Shown here piece by piece: positions 57,767 through 64,000 of a stretch of 64,000 nucleotides of DNA; the first letter of the stretch is position 1; the number at the start of each line of letters is the position of its first letter. This DNA comes from Xanthobacter tagetidis (GTDB lineage Bacteria; Pseudomonadota; Alphaproteobacteria; Rhizobiales; Xanthobacteraceae), in assembly GCF_003667445.1 (NCBI RefSeq), contig NZ_RCTF01000003.1, positions 248,001-312,000 of the forward strand, written 5' to 3'. Under the pieces are notes generated by a model. The model worked only from the letters and a program-made list of their open reading frames with translations, was not told the DNA's origin and ran no database searches. The translations under genes and the position numbers were made by a program.

Positions 57767-59418
57767 TGGGCCTGCGCAGCGCCCTGGCTGAATTCTTCCG
57801 CCCCGGGCGCGCCGCCGCCGGCCAACCCGGCGCGCCCGGGGCGGGTGAGCGTGCCATTCCGCGCGCCGATGCCGGCTATCAGGGCGCCTCGCGCACCCAT
57901 CAGGATCTCGCGTCCTGGCTGCCGCGCGCCTTCTCGGCGCAGTCAGCGCTCTCGCCCGACCGCAACCTGCTCACCTCGCGCATCCACGATCTGGCGCGCA
58001 ACGATGGCTGGGCTTCCGCCGGGCTCGACCGGCTGGTGGACAACGTCATCGGCGGCGGCTGGGGCCTCAATGCGCTGCTCAACCGGCGCCGCCTCAAGCT
58101 GGACGATGCCGCCGCCACCGACATCGCCGCGCAGATCGAGGCCGAGTTCGAGGATTGGGCCACCGATCCCGATTGCTGGTGCGACGCGGAGATGCGCAAC
58201 GGCTTCGGCGGCCTGCTGGCGCTCGCCTACCGGCACCGCGCCATGGATGGCGAGGCGCTCGCCGTCATCTCCTTCGACGAGCGCGGCGGCCCCTGGGCGA
58301 CCGCGATCCAGGTGGTGGACCCCGACCGGTTGTCCCAGCCGCAGGCGGCGCCCGAGACCGACCGCTTCCGCCAGGGCATTGAGCTCGGCCCCAGCACCGA
58401 GCCGCTCGCCTATCACATCCGCCGGGCCCATCCGGGCGAGGCCTTCACCTGGCGCGATGCCGAGCATTTGCGCGTGCCGCGCTTCATGGGCGGCCGCCGC
58501 CTCGTGGTGCACGCCTTCGAGCCCACCCGCGCCGGCCAGATTCGCGGCGTGCCGGCGCTCGCCAGCGTGGTCAAGAAGCTGCGCATGCTCGGCCGCTACG
58601 ACGAGGCGGAACTGCAGGCGGCGGTCATCAATGCCGTGCTCGCGGCCTTCGTCACCACGCCCTACGATCCCGACGCTATGGCCGAGGCCATGGCGGGCGG
58701 CTCGAAGACCGAGGACATCCTCGACGCCATGAGCGCGGCGCGCGAGAAGCATTGGGCCGAGGCGCCGCCCATGACGCTGCCGGGCGCCGCCATCAACTTC
58801 CTGGCGCCGGGCGAGGAGATCAAGCTCTCCAACCCGCACCATCCGAACTCGGTGTTCGAGAGCTTCACCCGCGCCTCGCTGCGCAACATCGCCTCCGCGC
58901 TCGGCATCACCTACGAGCAGCTCTCGGCGGATTGGGGCCAGGTCAATTATTCCTCGGCTCGCGCCGCGCTGCTGGAGGTGTGGCGCGGCTTCACCGCCCG
59001 CGCCGGCCACTTCGCCCACCAGTTCGTCCAGCCCATCTATGTGCGCTGGTTCGAGGAGGCGGTGGCGCGCCGTCGCATCGTCCTGCCGCGCACCTCGCCG
59101 TCCTTCGAGGAGGCCCGCGCCGCCTGGACCCGCGCCCGCTGGCGCATGCCGGGCCGCGGCTGGGTGGACCCGCTGAAGGAGGCGCAGGCGGCGGACCTGC
59201 GCGTGCGCCTCGGCATCTCCACTTTGGAGCGCGAGGCCGCCGAGCAGGGCCTCGATTGGGAGGAGAACCTCGAGCAGCGCGCGCGGGAATTGAAGCGCGT
59301 GCGCGAGCTGGAGGCGTCCTACGGCCTGCCCGAAGGCGCGCTGCTCAACCCCGCGGCGGTGCCCGCCTCCGCCGGCGGGCCGGACGAACAGAACGAGGAT
59401 GTGCGCAATGGCCTCTGA
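57766..59418 (+). CDS. portal protein (lambda gpB family)
   Basis: 550 aa. Family segments: RTHQDLASWLPRAFSAQSAL, then LLTSRIHDLARNDGWASAGL, DRLVDNVIGGGWGL, and the C-terminal half with ISLGITYEQLSADWGQVNYS-type signature (here ALGITYEQLSADWGQVNYSS) and RAALLEVWRGF. It forms the dodecameric DNA entry ring at one capsid vertex. The end overlaps the protease gene. Confidence 0.95.
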   Translation: MGLRSALAEFFRPGRAAAGQPGAPGAGERAIPRADAGYQGASRTHQDLASWLPRAFSAQSALSPDRNLLTSRIHDLARNDGWASAGLDRLVDNVIGGGWGLNALLNRRRLKLDDAAATDIAAQIEAEFEDWATDPDCWCDAEMRNGFGGLLALAYRHRAMDGEALAVISFDERGGPWATAIQVVDPDRLSQPQAAPETDRFRQGIELGPSTEPLAYHIRRAHPGEAFTWRDAEHLRVPRFMGGRRLVVHAFEPTRAGQIRGVPALASVVKKLRMLGRYDEAELQAAVINAVLAAFVTTPYDPDAMAEAMAGGSKTEDILDAMSAAREKHWAEAPPMTLPGAAINFLAPGEEIKLSNPHHPNSVFESFTRASLRNIASALGITYEQLSADWGQVNYSSARAALLEVWRGFTARAGHFAHQFVQPIYVRWFEEAVARRRIVLPRTSPSFEEARAAWTRARWRMPGRGWVDPLKEAQAADLRVRLGISTLEREAAEQGLDWEENLEQRARELKRVRELEASYGLPEGALLNPAAVPASAGGPDEQNEDVRNGL

Positions 59419-60466
59419 CCTCATCGTCGACGGCGAGCTGATGCTCTACGGCCCGGTCGGCGGCTCTTGGTGGGACGACGGTGGCTTCACCGCCACCGAA
59501 GTGCTCCAGGCCCTCGCCGAGATGGAGGGCGACATCACCGTCCGCCTCAATTCCGGCGGCGGCATCGCCTGGGACGGCATCGCCATCTACAACGCGCTGC
59601 ACGCCCGCACCTCGAAGGTGACGGTGGTGATCGACGGCATCGCGGCCTCCGCCGCCTCCGTCATCGCCATGGGCGGCGACGACATCGTCATGCGCACCGG
59701 CGCGCTGATGATGATCCACGACGCCTCCACCATCACCTGGGGCACGGCGGAGGAGCACGAGAAGTCGGCGGCCCTGCTCGGCAAGCTCGATGGCCAGCTC
59801 GCCGCCGTCTATGCCGCCCGCACCGGCCTCGATCTGTCCGAAATCAGCGGCCTCATGGACGCGGAGACCTGGATGGACGGCACTGAGGCCGTCGAGAAGG
59901 GCTTCGCCACGGCCGCCGGCGCGGAGAAGGCGGCCAAGGCGAGCGCCTTCGACTATCGCCTCTATGCCCATGCGCCCAAGCCCCTCGTGGCTTCCGCCCG
60001 CAAGCTGAAGGCCCCGCGCCCGGTGGGCGAATGGGGCGTCCCGCTCAACGCCGCCATGGCGCGGCGCAAGACCCCGGCGCAGCCCGCCGCCATTTCGGAG
60101 CCTCCCATGCCCAACGAGACCCAGACCGGGACGGCCCCCGCCGCGCCCGCCAACGACAATGCCCCCGCCAAGACCGAGCGGGAGCGCATCTCGGCCATCC
60201 TCGACCATGCGGAGGCGGCGGGCCGCGAGGACCTCGCCAAGCACCTCGCCTTCAAGACCGACATGAGCGCCGAGGCGGCGACCGCCATGCTCGCCAAGGC
60301 GCCCAAGGCCGCGCCCGCCGCGGACGGCCTCGGCGCCCTGCGCGAGAGCGCCCCCAAGGTCGTCATCGGCGGCGACGCGAAGGGCGAGACCAAAAGCGAG
60401 GACGGCAAGCCGCGCTCGCTGGACAGCGCCGTCGACCGCTTCAACGCCGCATTCAAGCGGCGCTGA
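59408..60466 (+). CDS. ClpP/S49-type head maturation protease fused to scaffold
   Basis: 352 aa. The N-terminal 200 residues are a ClpP-like serine protease: GDITVRLNSGGGIAWDGIAI, VVIDGIAASAASVIAMGGDD (nucleophile Ser in the AASAAS motif), MMIHDAST (catalytic His) and SGLMDAETWMDGTEAVEKGF (Asp). The rest is a charged, Ala-rich scaffold-like region. Start ATG 59408 is preferred over 59399 because GAGG spacing fits. It overlaps the portal gene by 11 bp. Confidence 0.9.
   Translation: MASDLIVDGELMLYGPVGGSWWDDGGFTATEVLQALAEMEGDITVRLNSGGGIAWDGIAIYNALHARTSKVTVVIDGIAASAASVIAMGGDDIVMRTGALMMIHDASTITWGTAEEHEKSAALLGKLDGQLAAVYAARTGLDLSEISGLMDAETWMDGTEAVEKGFATAAGAEKAAKASAFDYRLYAHAPKPLVASARKLKAPRPVGEWGVPLNAAMARRKTPAQPAAISEPPMPNETQTGTAPAAPANDNAPAKTERERISAILDHAEAAGREDLAKHLAFKTDMSAEAATAMLAKAPKAAPAADGLGALRESAPKVVIGGDAKGETKSEDGKPRSLDSAVDRFNAAFKRR
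60107..60466 (+). CDS. internal in-frame start: separate scaffolding protein
   Basis: ATG 60107 lies in frame inside the protease gene with GGAG 6 bp upstream, giving a 119-aa protein (MPNETQTGTAPAAPANDNAP, then ERISAILDHAEAAGREDLAK) equal to the scaffold part. This copies the lambda C/Nu3 arrangement, in which the scaffold is made from an internal start. Translation from this site is inferred. Confidence 0.6.
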   Translation: MPNETQTGTAPAAPANDNAPAKTERERISAILDHAEAAGREDLAKHLAFKTDMSAEAATAMLAKAPKAAPAADGLGALRESAPKVVIGGDAKGETKSEDGKPRSLDSAVDRFNAAFKRR

Positions 60467-60516
60467 TCCCATTCACCCCATCGGCGGGCCGCGGGCCCGG
60501 AACAAGGGACTGAACC

Positions 60517-61185
60517 ATGGCTCACCTGATCGAGGGCCGGCATGCCGGCGAGGGCCTCCTCTACGAGGCCGAGAACTACTATTCCCGCGAGGCCGGCGTG
60601 CTTGCGATGAGCGAGGAGGTGGATGTGGCCGGCGTGCTCGGCCGCATCTCCGGCGGCGGTGCCGTCACTGTCACCAAGACCGACGTGGCAGGCGCCAACA
60701 AGGGCGTCCTCACCCTCGCCAATCCCGCGCACGGCGCCGGCGTGAAGGCCGGCACCTACCGCGTGGTGTTCGTCGAGCCCGCGGCCGACGCGGGCACCTT
60801 CGTGGTGGAGGATCCCGACGGCATCGTGGTCGGCCGCGGCACCGTGGGCGTCGCCTTCGACGGCGCGGTGAAGTTCACCCTCGCCGACGGCGCCACGGAC
60901 TTCCTGCCGGGCGAGCAGGCACAGATCCATGTGGCCATCGCCCCGCCCGCCAATTTCGGCCAGTGGCGCGCCTGGGACCCCGACGCCACCGACGGATCGC
61001 AGGTGGCCCGCGCCGTCGCCTACGACAAGGCCTCGGCGCCCGCGGACGGCACCGCGGCGATCCTGCTGCTCGTGCGCCACTGCACCTGGCGGGCGGGGGA
61101 CCTCACCTTTAAGGCCGGCATCACGCCGGAGGAGAAGGCGCTCGCCATCGTCCAGCTGATCGACGCCGGCATCACCACGCGCTGA
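60517..61185 (+). CDS. head decoration protein D
   Basis: 222 aa. The N-terminal EGRHAGEGLLYEAENYYSRE and central GVLTLANPAHGAGVKAGTYR beta-rich repeats are those of phage head-decoration (HDPD) proteins, which stabilise the expanded capsid. It lies between protease and capsid genes as in lambda, and is followed by an intrinsic terminator. Confidence 0.85.
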   Translation: MAHLIEGRHAGEGLLYEAENYYSREAGVLAMSEEVDVAGVLGRISGGGAVTVTKTDVAGANKGVLTLANPAHGAGVKAGTYRVVFVEPAADAGTFVVEDPDGIVVGRGTVGVAFDGAVKFTLADGATDFLPGEQAQIHVAIAPPANFGQWRAWDPDATDGSQVARAVAYDKASAPADGTAAILLLVRHCTWRAGDLTFKAGITPEEKALAIVQLIDAGITTR

Positions 61186-61209
61186 TCGCGCTCTCCCCTC
61201 AACCATCGC

Positions 61210-61231
61210 GGCCGCCTTCGGGCGGCCTTTT
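61210..61231 (+). terminator. intrinsic terminator between decoration and capsid genes
   Basis: GGCCGCC-TTCG-GGCGGCC-TTTT: a 7-bp stem with the very stable TTCG tetraloop and a short T-run, 18 bp before the capsid ATG. It may tune relative expression, or protect the 3' end of the upstream transcript. Confidence 0.85.
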
Positions 61232-61248
61232 CTTTCGGAGACCCTTCC

Positions 61249-62286
61249 ATGGCCAGCATGGACATCTTCAACGACGACGCCTTCTCGCTGGTGTCCATGA
61301 TCGGCGCCATCGAGAAGGTGGATTACGCCCCCAATTATCTCGGCGAACTCGGCATCTTCACCAAGACCGGCGTGCGCACCGAGACCGTTTTCATCGAGGA
61401 GCGTTCCAACGCGCCGGCGCTGATCCACACCTCCGAACCGGGTACCGCGCCGGAGGCCGCCGCGCCGCGCGAGCGCCGTGGGGTGCGCTCCTACACGACC
61501 GCGCGCTTCGGCAAGGGCCGGCGCATCAACGCCAGCGAGGTGCAGGGCATCCGCGCCTTCGGCACCGAGACCGAGCTCGCCCAGGTGGAGGCCGAGGTCG
61601 TCCAGCGCCAGTCGTCCCTCAAGGCCGATGCCGACTTCACCTATGAGCACTACCGGCTCGGTGTCATCTGCCAGGCCAAGATGCTCGATGCCGACGGTTC
61701 GGTGCTCTACAATTGGTCGACCGAGTTCGGCCAGGCCATTCCCGAGGCGATCAACTTCGACCTCACCGCCGCCGCCCCCGAGACCGGCATCATCCGCAAG
61801 AAGTGCAACGACCTGCGCCGCACCATGGTGAAGAACCTCAAGGGCGTGGGCGGCACCGGCGCCGGCATCACCATCCACGCCATCGTGGGCGACGACTTCT
61901 GGGACGAGTTCGTCAACCACTCCGAGGTCATCCGCACCTACGAGAACCAGCAGGCGGCCAACCAGCTGCGCGAGGGCCATGGCGGCGCCTGGGAGACGTT
62001 CCGCTATGGCAACGTCACCTGGCACAATTACCGCGGCTCCGACGACGGCGAGGTGGGCGTGGCTGCCGACGAGGCGAGCTTCTTCCCCATCGGCGCCGGC
62101 ATCTTCCAGCAGACCAACTCGCCGCTGGAGACGTTCGACCTGGTGAACACGGTCGGCAAGGAGTTCTACTCCATGATCGTGCGCGACAAGGACCGGAACA
62201 TGTGGGCGGACGTGGAGGCCTATGCCCGGCCGCTGTTCGTCTGCACCATGCCGTCCGCGCTGCGCAAGGGCACGGTGGAGGGCTGA
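61249..62286 (+). CDS. major capsid protein (lambda gpE family)
   Basis: 345 aa, normal for gpE-type capsid proteins. It starts MASMDIFNDDAFSLVSMIGA, has the conserved IRAFGTETELAQVEAEV and DADFTYEHYRLG segments, and the C-terminal INTVGKEFYSMI-type strand (VNTVGKEFYSMIVRDKDRN). It forms the icosahedral shell. CGGAG lies upstream. Stop and next start overlap by one base. Confidence 0.95.
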   Translation: MASMDIFNDDAFSLVSMIGAIEKVDYAPNYLGELGIFTKTGVRTETVFIEERSNAPALIHTSEPGTAPEAAAPRERRGVRSYTTARFGKGRRINASEVQGIRAFGTETELAQVEAEVVQRQSSLKADADFTYEHYRLGVICQAKMLDADGSVLYNWSTEFGQAIPEAINFDLTAAAPETGIIRKKCNDLRRTMVKNLKGVGGTGAGITIHAIVGDDFWDEFVNHSEVIRTYENQQAANQLREGHGGAWETFRYGNVTWHNYRGSDDGEVGVAADEASFFPIGAGIFQQTNSPLETFDLVNTVGKEFYSMIVRDKDRNMWADVEAYARPLFVCTMPSALRKGTVEG

Positions 62287-62693
62287 TGCCCTCGCCCTTC
62301 GCGGCCGCGCTCGCCGCGGCCGATTCCGCGTTCGACGGCACGTTCGGCGAGCGCGTGCGCATCACGCCCATGGCGGGCAGCCCCAACGGCCGCCCGTCCC
62401 AAGACCCCGCCCGCGCGGCGTGGGAGGGCATCGCGCCCGTCGGCGAGGCGCCGGAGACGGTGCGGCCGCTCGATGCCCGCGGCACTGCCCGCGAGGACCG
62501 CGTCGGCACCATTGCCGCCGCCGTCGCCCGGCAGGTGTCGCTCACCCGCGCCGTCATCGGCGCGCTGGAGGTGCGCCGCGGCGACCGCGTCAGCCTGCTC
62601 GATCGGCCGGGCGTGCCCGTCTTCGCCATCGCGCGGGTGGACCGGGACGACCCGACCCGCCTCATCCTGATCCTGGAGAGCGAACTGCCGTGA
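62286..62693 (+). CDS. phage head-tail region hypothetical protein
   Basis: 135 aa. The N-terminus (MPSPFAAALAAADSAFDGTF) is helical, the rest beta-rich, ending VRRGDRVSLLDRPGVPVFAI then RLILILESELP, the shape of head-tail adaptor (gpFII-like) proteins. Assignment to head-tail joining is by position and shape only. Confidence 0.65.
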   Translation: MPSPFAAALAAADSAFDGTFGERVRITPMAGSPNGRPSQDPARAAWEGIAPVGEAPETVRPLDARGTAREDRVGTIAAAVARQVSLTRAVIGALEVRRGDRVSLLDRPGVPVFAIARVDRDDPTRLILILESELP

Positions 62694-62703
62694 GCGTCCG
62701 GTC

Positions 62704-63474
62704 GTGAGCCTTGCCCGCATGGCGCTCCGCATCTGCGCCGTCATCGCCCTGCGCGATGCCACCATGGCGCAGGAGCGCGTGCGCGACAGCGCGCTCTCCC
62801 AGCTCGACGCCCTCGTGGAGGAGGACCGCGCGCCGGTCATCACCGTGTCGACGGAGTCCACCGAGCGCAAGCGCGGCGCGCAGATGCAGCAGACCAGCCT
62901 GGTGCTGGAGCTGGCGCTCACCGCCAAGCCGCGCCCGGACGAGGAGACCGACGAGATCGTCATCGGCTTCGCCGAGACCGACGCCGACCTCGATCTGATG
63001 CTCGACCTGTTCGAGCGCGAGACGCTCGACGCCCTCGCGCGTCCCGACAGCGCGGCGGCGGACCTGTTCCGCACCCTGTGCGGCGGCGATGCGGTCAATT
63101 CGCCCGGCTCGGACTATTCCTCAATCCGCGGCGTCGGCGCGGCGGGCCAGCGGCTCGCGGCGCGCCAGATCCTTCTGACCGCCGACACGCTGCTCGATCC
63201 CGTCCGCGGCGAGCCGTGCGACTGGCTGGAGCGCTTCCTCGATCTGATCGAGGGCGATCCTGAGTATGGGGCGATCCATCCGCTCCTTTCCGCCTTCCTC
63301 GCCGGCAGCGGCCCCGGCGCCGCCTTCCGCGAGCAGGCGCGGCTCTTCCTCGATGCGGCCGGCGCCAAGGCGCTCGGCCTCTCGCCGCTCGCCGCCAATG
63401 AGGCCGGCGCGCCGGTCACGCTGACCCGCATCGCGGTGGGCGGCGTGGTGGCGCCCGACGACGGGCGGGAGTGA
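62704..63474 (+). CDS. phage head-tail/tail completion region protein
   Basis: 256 aa from GTG 62704. An amphipathic start (LARMALRICAVIALRDATMA) precedes VITVSTESTERKRGAQMQQT, TSLVLELALTA, a shape seen in tail-terminator proteins, then an acidic helical region (DLMLDLFERETLDALAR). Its role is inferred from position between capsid and baseplate genes. Confidence 0.6.
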   Translation: MSLARMALRICAVIALRDATMAQERVRDSALSQLDALVEEDRAPVITVSTESTERKRGAQMQQTSLVLELALTAKPRPDEETDEIVIGFAETDADLDLMLDLFERETLDALARPDSAAADLFRTLCGGDAVNSPGSDYSSIRGVGAAGQRLAARQILLTADTLLDPVRGEPCDWLERFLDLIEGDPEYGAIHPLLSAFLAGSGPGAAFREQARLFLDAAGAKALGLSPLAANEAGAPVTLTRIAVGGVVAPDDGRE

Positions 63475-63477
63475 GCC

Positions 63478-64000
63478 ATGGAGGACATCGTCCGCGCTCT
63501 GGCGCAGGAGATCGCTTTGTTGCGCGGCGAGGTGGCCGTGCTGCGGCACCGCCAGGCCAACATGTTCCGGCCCGGCACGGTTTCGGAGGTCAAAGCGGGG
63601 GAATACCGCGCCCGGGTGAAGCTCTCCGACGCCTCGGGCGAGGACTTCCTCTCGCCCTGGCGGCCCTGGTCGGCCATCGCCGGCGCCAGCGCGCAGGACT
63701 GGACTGTGCCGGAGGCGGGCCAGCAGGTGCTGCTGTTCTCGCCCACGGGCGTGCTCGGCCAGTCGCTGATCCTGCCTTTCGGCTTCTCGGACGATCTGCC
63801 GCCGCCCTCCGCCTCGGCGGACGAGCGCGTGTTCCGCTTCGGCGCCACGCGCATCACCTTCTCCGGCGATGGCCTCGCTTATGACGCCGGCGCGCACACC
63901 CTCAAGGGCATCGTGCGCACCGACGGCGAGACCCGCCTCGGCAAGCCCGACGCCGCCAAGCGCGTGCTGCTGGAAGACTTCACGCCCGCCCAGAACGTCT
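63478..64000 (+). CDS. baseplate assembly protein V (gpV spike-type), 5' part
   Basis: At least 174 aa, running off the window. After an N-terminal helix (IVRALAQEIALLRGEVAVLR) comes the OB-fold of P2 gpV-type spike proteins: GTVSEVKAGEYRARVKLSDA, then PWRPWSAIAGASAQDWTVPE and AGQQVLLFSPTGVLGQSLIL, with the hallmark WxPWxS...G.Q..W..P.xGQQV pattern. gpV forms the puncturing tip of contractile tails, so this phage probably has a myovirus-like tail. Confidence 0.88.
   Translation, partial: MEDIVRALAQEIALLRGEVAVLRHRQANMFRPGTVSEVKAGEYRARVKLSDASGEDFLSPWRPWSAIAGASAQDWTVPEAGQQVLLFSPTGVLGQSLILPFGFSDDLPPPSASADERVFRFGATRITFSGDGLAYDAGAHTLKGIVRTDGETRLGKPDAAKRVLLEDFTPAQNV

Larger units (their letters stand above)
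33529..64000. mobile_element. prophage, left end to beyond window edge
   Basis: The extent is defined by the half tRNA-Pro at the left, an adjacent tyrosine integrase, repressor/Cro switch, replication genes and a contiguous morphogenesis block (terminase to baseplate gpV). The right boundary is not in the window because tail genes are still in progress at 64,000. Genes are densely packed with many ATGA overlaps. The structural genes appear complete, so the prophage may be functional. Confidence 0.93.

Noticed and set aside
59962..62025. 687-codon minus-strand frame opposite protease and capsid genes
   Set aside because: It spans three conserved plus-strand genes and the terminator between them; its composition is that of a shadow.

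Overview
The window is high-GC DNA from an alphaproteobacterium of the order Hyphomicrobiales. It most resembles the Xanthobacteraceae type of facultative methylotroph/autotroph. This is inferred from gene content: tetrahydromethanopterin (H4MPT) cofactor genes beside class I fructose-bisphosphatase and ribulose-phosphate epimerase, an IalB-family protein, and a phage-borne GcrA-type regulator. The window splits near 33.5 kb into host chromosome and a large prophage whose right end is not reached.

Host part (1-33,487). It opens with the 3' part of an M24-fold peptidase-like gene, then tRNA-Val(TAC) and tRNA-Asp(GTC). A cell-envelope group follows: SGNH hydrolase, TPR/beta-barrel protein plus FecR-domain protein, GT1-like glycosyltransferase and IalB-family protein. 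Next come an acyl-CoA synthetase, rpe and fbp. From 10,979 to 16,861 lies an H4MPT/methanofuran-type cofactor cluster: dihydroneopterin-aldolase-like, two ATP-grasp ligases, HisA-like, CitG-like and beta-RFAP synthase, plus a HIT protein. In methylotrophs this cofactor carries formaldehyde oxidation to CO2, which the Calvin cycle can then fix. An orphan pstB follows. The three-gene unit transglutaminase / alpha-E / circularly permuted ATP-grasp comes next, then a CinA-type molybdopterin-binding-domain protein. The last host section has exopolysaccharide genes (priming sugar transferase at 22.2 kb; BY-kinase, unknown membrane protein and O-antigen-ligase-like polymerase at 28.7-33.3 kb). These surround an unaccompanied CoxL-like molybdenum hydroxylase subunit next to a c'-type cytochrome and a cytochrome b561.

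Prophage part (33,488 to beyond 64,000). The left junction is a half tRNA-Pro(TGG) followed at once by a tyrosine integrase. A tightly packed leftward operon (int, xis-like, nuclease, IS110-like protein, sliding clamp dnaN, DUF2303, HD hydrolase, small proteins) runs from about 42 kb down to 33.6 kb. The switch region (42-44.4 kb) has an S24 repressor, a divergent Cro-like gene and shared ATACA-N5-TGTAT operators at both early promoters. Rightward genes include a CII-like regulator, a CHC2/Toprim primase, a GcrA-like regulator, a HigBA toxin-antitoxin module, a P4-type primase/helicase and, directly after it, a cluster of thirteen 9-bp iterons that is a strong origin candidate. The morphogenesis block is lambda-like for the head (terminase, portal, ClpP-type protease with internal scaffold start, decoration protein, capsid protein E). 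It then passes into a gpV-type baseplate gene, so the phage probably has a contractile tail. Several loci look mobile or decayed: in-frame palindromic repeats inside phage genes, a frameshifted SWIM-domain gene, a methyltransferase stub and a lower-GC insert.
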